This document shows positions 8,197 to 15,096 of a stretch of 15,096 nt of DNA, piece by piece. The translations under genes were made by a program, and so were the position numbers. Below the pieces are notes generated by a model. That model was given only the letters and a program-made list of their open reading frames with translations, was not told the DNA's origin and made no database searches. The stretch is taken from NCBI GenBank assembly GCA_927911695.1, contig CAKMQO010000005.1:1-15096 (forward strand), given 5' to 3'. This DNA comes from an uncultured Gemella sp. (GTDB taxonomy: Bacteria > Bacillota > Bacilli > Staphylococcales > Gemellaceae). The stretch's first letter is position 1. Each line of letters opens with the position of its first letter.

Positions 8197-9159
8197 ATGA
8201 AAAAGTTATATGTAGTTATACCTTGTTACAATGAAGAAGAGGTATTAAACGAGACTGCAAAAAGATTAGAAGTTAAAATGAATTCTATGATAGAAGAAGA
8301 CTTAATTTCAAAAGATAGCCGTGTTGTCTTAGTGAACGATGGTTCGAAAGACAGAACATGGGAAATGATAGAAGAACTTCATGAAAAAAATCCATTATTC
8401 AGTGGTATTAACTTAAGTAGAAATAGAGGACACCAAAATGCACTTTTAGCAGGACTTATGACTGTTAAAGATCACTGTGATGTAAGTATTTCTATGGATG
8501 CTGATTTACAAGATGATATTAACGCTATGGATGAAATGATGAAGAAATATCTAGCTGGTGCTGATGTAGTTTATGGTGTTCGTTCTGCAAGAACTACGGA
8601 TACATTCTTTAAACGTTTCACAGCTGAAGCATTCTATAAAGTAATGGAAAAACTAGGAGCAAATACAGTGTTTAACCATGCTGACTATCGTTTAATGAGT
8701 AAACGTGCGTTGGAAGGATTAGCTCAATTCAAAGAAGTAAACTTATTCTTACGTGGTATCGTTCCTATGATTGGATATCCAAGTGACATCGTTACATATG
8801 AACGTGCAGAAAGATTCGCTGGAGAAAGTAAATATCCATTATCTAAGATGTTAGCATTTGCTTTCGAAGGAATTACTTCTTTATCTGTAAAGTTAATTAG
8901 ATTTATTACTATAGGTGGAGCATTAATGATATTTATTGCTGCGATAGTATTTTTCTACACATTGTATAGTTATTTTGCAGGATTTGCAAGACCAGGATGG
9001 TCAAGTTTAATGATATCAATGTGGTTTATCGGTGGAATGATTATGATTTCACTAGGTATTGTGGGTGAATACGTAGGTAAAATCTACTTAGAAACAAAAG
9101 GACGCCCAAGATTTATTGTTGAAAAATTCTTAAACGAAGAGAAAAACGAAGAGGAATAA
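8197..9159 (+). CDS. GT2 polyprenyl-phosphate glycosyltransferase (GtrB/DPM1-like)
   Basis: This family moves a sugar from a nucleotide donor to a polyprenyl phosphate at the cytoplasmic face, providing a lipid-linked donor. The intact 320-residue protein has an N-terminal GT-A domain: VVIPCYNEEE at 6-15, NDGSKD at 47-52 and the metal-binding D101-A-D103 followed by LQDD. A RFAGESKYPLSKM segment lies near 206-218. Two membrane helices follow (about 232-258 and 268-292), then the GEYVGKIYLETKGRPRF tail typical of GtrB-like enzymes. AGGAG precedes ATG 8197. The next gene encodes a polytopic membrane protein that could use the product. The sugar cannot be deduced. Confidence 0.92.
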   Translation: MKKLYVVIPCYNEEEVLNETAKRLEVKMNSMIEEDLISKDSRVVLVNDGSKDRTWEMIEELHEKNPLFSGINLSRNRGHQNALLAGLMTVKDHCDVSISMDADLQDDINAMDEMMKKYLAGADVVYGVRSARTTDTFFKRFTAEAFYKVMEKLGANTVFNHADYRLMSKRALEGLAQFKEVNLFLRGIVPMIGYPSDIVTYERAERFAGESKYPLSKMLAFAFEGITSLSVKLIRFITIGGALMIFIAAIVFFYTLYSYFAGFARPGWSSLMISMWFIGGMIMISLGIVGEYVGKIYLETKGRPRFIVEKFLNEEKNEEE

Positions 9160-9165
9160 TTGACA

Positions 9166-10734
9166 ATGAACAAGGAAATATTAAATAAATTTTCTAACTT
9201 TTTAGTAAAAGTTATAGCTGTAATTTTCATGATACTTATGGGGATAAACTCTTTATTAGTATTAACAAAAACAGCGATATTTCCTAAAGATTATCAGGAA
9301 ACTTTATATTATGAAAATGTTAGTGCTATACTAAATATTATGTTCCTTATAATATTTAGTATAGTTATCTTAATATTAGCGAGATATTTGAAAAAAATAA
9401 TAAGTGTTCAAAGATTAGTATTGATAGTTATGATCTATGCCTTTATTATTAGTATCTTGTTCGCAATATTGAGAAGAGACTATGTTCAGTTTGATCCATT
9501 TAACGTAATAGATCAAGCTAATAATTTCATAAGAGAAAACTACAGTGGTCTTGATAAAGGAAATAACTATTTATACATATATTCACATCAAATTACAACA
9601 GTATTTTTATTCCAAATTATACTGTCATTATTTGGTAGAGCAACATTTATTCTATATATAATGCAAAGTTTTTCAATAAGTTTTATTATCTTTATGTTAT
9701 ATAAAATAGCTAATATAATGTTTGATGATGAGGATACGAATTATCTAGTTGTAATTCTTAGTGGTCTATGTTTTCCGTTAATATTCTATGTTGCATTTGT
9801 ATACGGATTATTACCGGGTATGTTTTTAACATTACTGGCTTACTATTACTTTATAAAGTATACTAAACATAAAAAATGGTATATGTTAGTAATAAGTGCT
9901 ATTAGTGTTAATGTTGCGATACTATTTATAGGTAATAACTTAATACATATGTTAGCTATATTCTCGACAGCAGTTATTTATCTTATTAGAGTTGGAGATA
10001 AAAAAGTGATTGCATTTATGGTCAGTTGTCTGTTTTTAATGAGTGCCTCTAAGAGTTTAATCTACAACTATTATGAAGTGAAAAGTCAAAAGACCATTGC
10101 TGACGGTGTCCCAAAAATTACATGGATAGCTATGGGAATGCAAGAAGGAGATCGTGAAGCAGGTTGGTGGAATAGATTTAACTATGATATTATGCCAGAA
10201 GAAGATTATGATACAAATCGTATAACCGAAATTTCTAAAGATTCTATAAAACAAAGAGTAGAGGTATTTAAGAAAAATCCTAGATATGCTGTAGATTTTT
10301 ATCAAAGAAAGTATGAAAATCAATTTATAGAACCAACATTCCAAAGTTTATTGGTCACAGCACCTCAAAGGAATTTTGATAATGAAACTAAGTTAGAAAA
10401 AGTAAAAGACTTTTTTATAAAACAAATTTACTTTGATGAAACTCATCACGTACTTACTTTTATCATGAAGGTATTTCAAGTATTGTGTATGTATTTTCTG
10501 TAGTATTTACAGTAAATGTTTATAAGAAGAAAAAAGAAATATTAACGATAATTCCTGTAGCCTTCATTGGTGGAACGTTATTCCATATGATATGGGAAGC
10601 GAAAAGTAGATAATGTATTTCCGTACTTTGTATTTTTAATTCCACTTGCTGCATATGGATTAATAATTGTAAGAAATAAAATAACTGAATATAGAAAAAA
10701 TAAAGAGGAAAAAAATGAAAAAGGTAATATATAA
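9166..10734 (+). CDS. Polytopic membrane protein, probable GT-C-type glycosyltransferase (frame-disrupted)
   Basis: The reconstructed protein of about 522 residues has roughly ten hydrophobic segments. An acidic extracytoplasmic stretch, FDPFNVIDQA, follows the third. A conserved-looking WEAKSRYVFPYF lies near the end, a motif I associate with family-39-like membrane glycosyltransferases of Gram-positives. I infer that it transfers sugar from the lipid carrier made by the preceding GT2 enzyme. ATG 9166 is preferred, because the GAGGAA site inside the end of the GT2 gene lies nine bases away; TTG 9160 would be too close. Two compensating indels disrupt the 3' part. One T is probably missing in 10458-10461; repair gives TFYHEGISS. 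One base is extra near 10602-10613; repair gives SRYVFPYF. The gene ends at 10734, overlapping the LRR gene by 20 bases. Confidence 0.75.
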
Positions 10735-11918
10735 AGCTTTTATCATAACGCTATTAGGACTAACAGTATCTGCTCCAGGGGTAAAAGCTAATGATGTCTA
10801 TGTACCCTTTGGAGAAAAGAAATTTACTGAAATTGAAAATAGCGAAAAAATAGAGTTCGATGACCTAAATCTTAAAGAGGCTTTAATAGAATACTATAAG
10901 TTTCATATTAATAAAGATTTTAAAGGTGAGGAAATAACGGTAGGTATGATGGAACAATTTACAAGTCTGTCATTACCTTGGAAAAACATTTTTTCTCTAA
11001 AAGGTTTAGAATACGCTGTTAACTTAAAAAATCTAAACTTATCTAATAACTTTATCGAAGATATTACACCATTAGAAAAGTTAGTTGAATTGGAAGATTT
11101 AAACCTTACAAACAATAAAATAAAAGATCCAAAGAGTTTAGCTAAATTAACAAAGTTAAGACAATTAGTGCTTAGAAAAAATTTAATGAATAATTTAGAT
11201 TTTCTAAATGATCTAAAAGTAGAATCATTAGATATTTCGATGAACAGTGTTTTAAAAGATTATATTCCGAATAATTTAAACTAGAAAATCTAAGAAGTCT
11301 AAATCTTTCAGGTATAGGTTTAGATAATATATCATTTTTAAAAAATGCAGGGAAACTTGAGAGTTTAGTTGCTGAAGAAAATGCTATTAAAGACTTAACT
11401 CCATTAGCTGAATTGAAGACTTTAAGAACTTTATATTTAGATAGAAATAATATTAGCGATATTACAGCGCTTAAAGATTTAGTAAGCTTAGAAGAACTAC
11501 TATTATATAAAAATAATATCGAGAATGTAGATGCGTTAAAAGATAAAAAATATCTATATCGACTAATGTTAATGATAATCTAGGTTTAAAAAATATAGAT
11601 GCATTAAAAGATGTACCGAATATTTCTAGCATAGATATATCTAATACTTCGGTAACTGATATTTCAGCATTAAAGGATGCTAAGTATCTATATTATATCG
11701 CTTTGAAAGATACAAAAATTAGTGACGGTGATATAACTGCATTTGAGAAAAGTAATCTAGAGGTTAAAAAGTCTAATAACATAGATAAAAAGCTAGAAAT
11801 AGTAAAAACAGAAGCTGCGAAATATTTTAGTATTAAAAATTATATTTTTATGGTGTTAATACTAATTTTCACTTTTAGTGGCATTAGAAGCTACTGGAGA
11901 AAAAAAAATAAAATGTAA
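10715..11918 (+). CDS. Secreted leucine-rich-repeat protein with C-terminal membrane anchor (frame-disrupted)
   Basis: A signal peptide (about 1-25, cleavage after VKA) is followed by an internalin-like N-cap (FDDLNLKEAL...ITVGMMEQF...LKGLEYAVNLK). About eleven LRRs of roughly 22 residues follow, with the form LxxLxLxxNxIxDIxxL. Then comes a charged linker, one hydrophobic helix (NYIFMVLILIFTFSGI) and a basic tail (WRKKNKM). There is no LPXTG sorting motif, so it is probably held by the helix with repeats outside the cell. Two deletions break it: one A in 11278-11280 (repair joins NNLKLENLRSL) and one base within about 11545-11563, near KDKKYLY. The repaired length is about 401 residues. Translation is coupled to the preceding gene by overlap. 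The function is unknown; LRR proteins usually bind protein or glycan ligands. Confidence 0.82.
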
Positions 11919-11955
11919 AAGATAGATGAGTTTCCCCTTGAAATTCATCTATCTT
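11918..11955 (+). terminator. Hairpin ending the ecf-LRR operon
   Basis: AAAGATAGATGAGTTT pairs with AAATTCATCTATCTTT around CCCCTTG, with one mismatch. It starts at the stop codon of the LRR gene. The T-tract is short, but A- and T-runs at both stem ends make it potentially bidirectional. It carries the -35 box of the thrS promoter in its loop and right arm. Confidence 0.75.
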
Positions 11956-11966
11956 TGTGCTAGAAT
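11938..11966 (+). promoter_or_regulatory. thrS promoter, embedded in the preceding terminator
   Basis: TTGAAA (11938-11943), a 17-base spacer and TAGAAT (11961-11966) with a TGC extension make a good promoter. Transcription would start near 11973, which puts the whole T-box leader inside the transcript. The -35 box overlaps the loop and right arm of the upstream terminator hairpin. Confidence 0.7.
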
Positions 11967-11972
11967 TACATT

Positions 11973-12249
11973 AATGAAATAAATCAACATATACTTAGGA
12001 CAAGATATATATTTAACTTATTTAAGAGAGGGTATGGTGCTGAAAATACCTATAAGCAATATATGTTACTACCTAGCTAATAGTATTAACATAGTTAGTG
12101 AGCTTTATTCACAAAGAGGAAGTACATTTACTTCGAATTTGGGTGGTACCACGAAAATATTCGTCCCTTCTTTAGTTTCGGCTAGAGAAGGGATTTTTTA
12201 ATTTTTGAGTAAGTTAGACTAAGTATATAAAAAAGAAGGAGACCTTAAT
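11973..12249 (+). promoter_or_regulatory. T-box riboswitch leader of thrS (threonine)
   Basis: T-box leaders sense uncharged tRNA: the anticodon pairs with a specifier codon in stem I and the tRNA acceptor end pairs with the T-box bulge, favouring an antiterminator. Here the conserved T-box GGGTGGTACCACG lies at 12141-12153. CGAAT (12134-12138) and ATTCG (12159-12163) form the antiterminator base. The AGAGAGGG and distal stem (GGTAT...ATACC) at 12025-12050 belong to stem I. A lower stem, TAGG (11996-11999) with CCTA (12072-12075), places ACT (12068-12070) in the specifier loop followed by a purine, giving a threonine codon that matches the gene. ACC at 12071-12073 is the alternative. Confidence 0.92.
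12164..12199 (+). terminator. T-box attenuator terminator
   Basis: TCCCTTCTTTAG (12164-12175) pairs with CTAGAGAAGGGA (12182-12193) and is followed by six Ts. It is mutually exclusive with the antiterminator, whose right strand (ATTCGTCCC) overlaps the left arm. It is expected to stop transcription when threonyl-tRNA is fully charged. Confidence 0.9.
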
Positions 12250-14196
12250 ATGGCTAAATTAGTTTTTCCAGATGGAAATGTAAGAGAATATGATAATAAA
12301 ACACCATTAGAAATCGCTGAAAGTATTAGTGTAAGTCTTAAGAAAAAAGTGATTTCTGCAAAATTAGATGAGGAATATATCGAAGTTAACAAACCAATAA
12401 CAAAAGATGGTCACTTAAAACTTATCGTTGCAGATGATGAAGATAAAGACAGCTTATATGTATTACGCCACACTTGTGCACACGTATTAGCGCAAGCATT
12501 AAGAAGATTATATGGTAAAGATGTACACTTCGGTGTTGGTCCAGCTATCGATGGTGGTTCTACTATGATTTTGACGCTGAATACAAAGTGTCAGAAGAAG
12601 ACTTTAAAGCAATCGAAAAAGAAGTTAAGAAAATTATTAGCGAAAACCATGCAATTGAGGGTCGCGAAGTAAGTAAAGAAGAAGCATTAGAAATCTTTAA
12701 AGAAGATCCTTATAAAGTAGAATTAATTAATGATCTTCCAGCTGATGAAGTTATCACAGTTTACACACAAGGAGACTTTACTGATCTTTGTCGTGGAGGA
12801 CACCTAAGTGCAACTTCAAAAAATTAAAGAATTCAAATTATTATCTGTAGCTGGTGCATATTGGAGAGGTAATAGTGATAATAAGATGTTACAACGTATC
12901 TACGGAACAGCTTACTTCACTAAAGAACATTTAGAACAACACTTAGTACGTCTACAAGAAGCACGTGAACGTGATCACAGAAAACTAGGTAAAGAATTAG
13001 GAATCTTCACTACAAGTCAAAAAGTTGGTGCTGGATTACCATTATGGTTACCAAATGGTGCTACTATCCGTCGTACTATCGAAAGATATATCGTTGATAA
13101 GGAAGTAGAGTTAGGGTATGACCATGTTTATACTCCAATTATGGGATCTAAAAGATCTATATATTACAAGTGGACACTGGGAGCACTACCAAGAAGACAT
13201 GTTCCCACCAATGGAGATGGATCACGAAACAATGGTACTTCGTCCAATGAACTGTCCTCACCATATGATGGTTTATAAAAATGAACGTCACTCATACCGT
13301 GAACTTCCAATCCGTATCGCAGAACTTGGAATGATGCACCGTTATGAAGCAAGTGGAGCAGTAAGTGGATTACAACGTGTTCGTGGTATGACTCTAAACG
13401 ATGCTCACATTTTCGTACGTCCAGATCAACTTAAAGATGAATTTAAACTTACTGTAGGACTTATTGAAGAAGCATATAAAGATTTAGGTATTAAAAACTT
13501 TAGCTACCGTCTATCATACAGAGATCCAGAAAACACTGAGAAATACTTCGATGATGATGCAATGTGGAACAATGCTCAACAAATGTTAAAAGAAACTGCT
13601 GACGAGTTAGGTTTAGATTATGTTGAAGCTGAAGGAGAAGCGGCATTCTACGGACCAAAACTTGACGTTCAAGTAGAAACAGCAATCGGAAAACAAGAAA
13701 CATTATCTACAATTCAATTAGACTTCTTATTACCAGAAAGATTCGAATTAGAATACATTGGTGAAGATGGAAAAGCTCACCGTCCAGTAGTTATCCACCG
13801 TGGTATCGTATCAACAATGGAAAGAATGGTTGCCTTCTTATTAGAAGAGTACAAAGGAGATTTACCAACATGGTTATCACCAAACCAAGTACGTATTATC
13901 CCAGTAAACAATGATTACCACTATGATTATTCTAAAGAAATCATGCAAGAACTTAAAAAAGCTGGTGTTAAAGTAGCTATCGATGATAGAGATGAAAAAC
14001 TAGGATACAAAATTCGTGAAGCAGCAAGCAAAAAAAATTCCATATTACTTTAGTAATTGGAGATAAAGAAGTAGAAAACAGAAATGTTAACGTTAGAACA
14101 TTTGGTTCATTAAACCAAAAAGAAGAAAGCTTTGCTGAATTCAAAGAAAATATCCTAAGAGAAATCAACGAAAGATTAATCGAGAAAAACGCATAG
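12250..14196 (+). CDS. thrS: Threonyl-tRNA synthetase (frame-disrupted)
   Basis: ThrRS attaches threonine to tRNA-Thr. The domains are: an N-terminal TGS domain (about 1-62); the editing domain with H74-T-C-A-H78 and CRGGH (from about 181), which removes mischarged serine; the class II catalytic core with RPMNCPHH (from about 331), whose Cys near 335 is a zinc ligand; and the anticodon-binding domain starting around VRIIPVN. The start is ATG 12250 with AAGGAG upstream. Five indels break it: one T missing at 12558-12559, and one extra base each in 12818-12823, 13150-13153, about 14030-14037 and 14045-14046. They sum to a multiple of three, so the start and final stop (14194-14196) share a frame. 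The repaired length of about 647 residues is normal. Since the gene is essential, sequencing error is the likely cause. It is controlled by the T-box leader. Confidence 0.95.
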
Positions 14197-14207
14197 TAAA
14201 ACAAAAA

Positions 14208-14235
14208 GAGAAGGGGTGGAAGTTCATCCCTTCTC
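14208..14235 (+). terminator. Hairpin between thrS and the cyclophilin gene
   Basis: GAGAAGGGG pairs with TCCCTTCTC, 11 bases after the thrS stop. No T-tract follows (ATAATAAGG instead), so it may be a weak terminator or an RNA-stabilising hairpin that allows read-through into the next gene. Confidence 0.5.
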
Positions 14236-14253
14236 ATAATAAGGAGAGATATA

Positions 14254-14840
14254 ATGTTAACTCAATTAACAAAAAAATGTAAAAAAAAGGTCAAGTTAGA
14301 GTAAAAATTAAAACTACTCACGGAGATATGACTTTCAAACTATTTGAAAAAGATATTCCAAAAGCAGTAGAAAACTTTTTAACTCATGCAAAAAATGGGT
14401 ACTATAAAGGTATTATTTTCCACCGTGTAATTAAAGACTTTATGATTCAAGGTGGAGACCCAACTGGTACAGGTATGGGAGGAGAGTCAATCTGGGGACG
14501 TAGTTTCGAAGATGAATTCTCAATGGATTACTTCCACTTCTACGGTGCGTTAAGTATGGCAAATGCTGGACCGAACACAAATGGAAGTCAATTCTTTATA
14601 GTTCAAAATTCTCATGTAGATGCTAGAACTTTACAAGCACTTGAACAAGGTGGCTGGCCACAAGAAGCTGTTGAGGGATATGCTAAACTAGGGGGAACTC
14701 CTCACTTGGATCACCGTCACACAGTATTTGGACACCTAATTGCTGGTGCAAGAACTTTAGAGAAAATTGCAGCTGTAAAAACTGGTGCTCAAGATAAACC
14801 AGTTGAAGAAGTTGTGATTCTTGATATAGAAGTTAAATAA
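14254..14840 (+). CDS. ppiB: Cyclophilin-type peptidyl-prolyl cis-trans isomerase (frame-disrupted)
   Basis: The enzyme speeds proline isomerisation during protein folding; with no signal peptide it should be cytoplasmic. The core motifs are [19 protein letters not shown], with the catalytic Arg, then [21 protein letters not shown] and a HTVFGHL stretch before the end. AAGGAG at 14241-14246 points to ATG 14254. From there the frame reads into an A-rich stretch and breaks: nine A rather than eight in 14281-14288 restores [18 protein letters not shown], the first beta strand of the fold, and gives about 195 residues. A start at the internal ATG 14328 would lose that strand. It may be co-transcribed with thrS through the weak hairpin. 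Confidence 0.92.
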
Positions 14841-14847
14841 ATATAAG

Positions 14848-14879
14848 AAAGCAAGATTAATGAGATTAATCTTGCTTTT
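14848..14879 (+). terminator. Terminator after the cyclophilin gene
   Basis: AAAGCAAGATTAAT and ATTAATCTTGCTTTT form a perfect stem of more than 11 base pairs around GAG, with a T-run. The hairpin begins seven bases after the stop codon. The A-run on the other side could make it bidirectional. Confidence 0.88.
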
Positions 14880-14913
14880 CTATATACTCATGAAGAAATA
14901 ATAATTATATAAT

Positions 14914-14941
14914 TTTAGAATTTAGAATTTAGAGTTTATGA
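14914..14941. repeat. Short 7-base tandem repeat
   Basis: TTTAGAA occurs twice, followed by TTTAGAG and TTTATGA, four near-identical heptamers in a row inside AT-rich non-coding DNA. It may simply be low-complexity drift. Confidence 0.6.
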
Positions 14942-15040
14942 TAATTTAGGGAATAAAAGAAAAGTATTTTTTAGAATAAAATATTATTAGTTAATTTTAA
15001 AATTCACTTTAAAATAAATTAAAAAAAATAGAAAAAAAAC

Positions 15041-15080
15041 ACTTTCAAATTGACTATTCATGTGATATAATTATGAAAGT
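15041..15080 (+). promoter_or_regulatory. Possible promoter with inverted repeat for a gene beyond the window
   Basis: TATAAT at 15066-15071 has TTTCAA (15043-15048) at a 17-base spacing. A stronger-looking TTGACT (15050-15055) is only ten bases from it, too close to work with this -10. ACTTTCA (15041-15047) and TGAAAGT (15074-15080) are inverted around the site and could be an operator. The rest of 14880-15096 is AT-rich with no gene visible. Confidence 0.4.
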
Positions 15081-15096
15081 TTGAATATAAAAAAAG

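Noticed and set aside
9160..9165. TTG at 9160 as the start of the polytopic membrane protein
   Set aside because: It is only about three bases from the GAGGAA site, while ATG 9166 has normal spacing.
10057..10344. Minus-strand open frame of 95 codons inside the polytopic membrane protein gene
   Set aside because: It lies opposite a convincing coding frame, has no recognisable domain or ribosome binding site, and similar shadows occur opposite ecfA1, ecfA2, sua5, the LRR gene and thrS.
10715..11918. Phase variation of the LRR surface protein through its frameshifts
   Set aside because: The breaks are in short runs (three A and a mixed stretch) and are no more frequent than in housekeeping genes nearby, so sequence error explains them better than contingency switching.
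14328..14840. ATG 14328 as the cyclophilin start
   Set aside because: It would delete the first beta strand ([10 protein letters not shown]) of the fold and has no ribosome binding site; AAGGAG lies before ATG 14254.

Overview
The window is a very AT-rich stretch of a low-GC Gram-positive (Bacillota) chromosome. The gene content supports this: a T-box-controlled thrS, an energy-coupling factor (ECF) transporter core, a processive-type diacylglycerol glycosyltransferase, and consensus TTGA-N17-TATAAT promoters with TG extensions. A Gemella-like organism would fit, but that is an inference from style and content, not a proven assignment.

Layout. (1) 61-1300: a membrane-anchored penicillin-binding/beta-lactamase-fold protein on the minus strand, with its own promoter and a hairpin behind it. 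(2) 1570-3292: a PAP2 phosphatase followed by a glycolipid-type glycosyltransferase, ending in a palindromic terminator. (3) 3520-4422: truA, followed by two palindromes. (4) 4592-11955: one long apparent operon from a near-consensus promoter to a strong hairpin, ecfA1-ecfA2-ecfT-sua5-GT2 glycosyltransferase-polytopic membrane protein-leucine-rich-repeat (LRR) surface protein. (5) 11938-14196: promoter, threonine T-box leader and thrS. (6) 14254-14879: a cyclophilin and its terminator. After it lies AT-rich non-coding DNA with a possible promoter for a gene beyond the edge.

How the genes fit together. PAP2 can supply diacylglycerol that the neighbouring glycosyltransferase would glycosylate, a plausible lipoteichoic-acid-anchor or glycolipid pair. 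EcfA1/A2/T form the shared energizing module of a group II ECF vitamin transporter; no substrate-binding S component is present. The GT2 enzyme and the polytopic GT-C-like protein look like a lipid-linked-sugar donor and transferase pair. They are co-transcribed with, and overlap, an internalin-like LRR protein, which makes this the least familiar module here.

An important caveat: eight of the eleven protein genes are broken by single-base indels, about 18 in all. Nearly all lie in A or T homopolymers and affect essential genes (thrS, truA, ecf) as often as others. There are no convincing nonsense substitutions. This pattern points to uncorrected sequencing error rather than pseudogenes, so the entries below give the reconstructed full genes with each frame change located.
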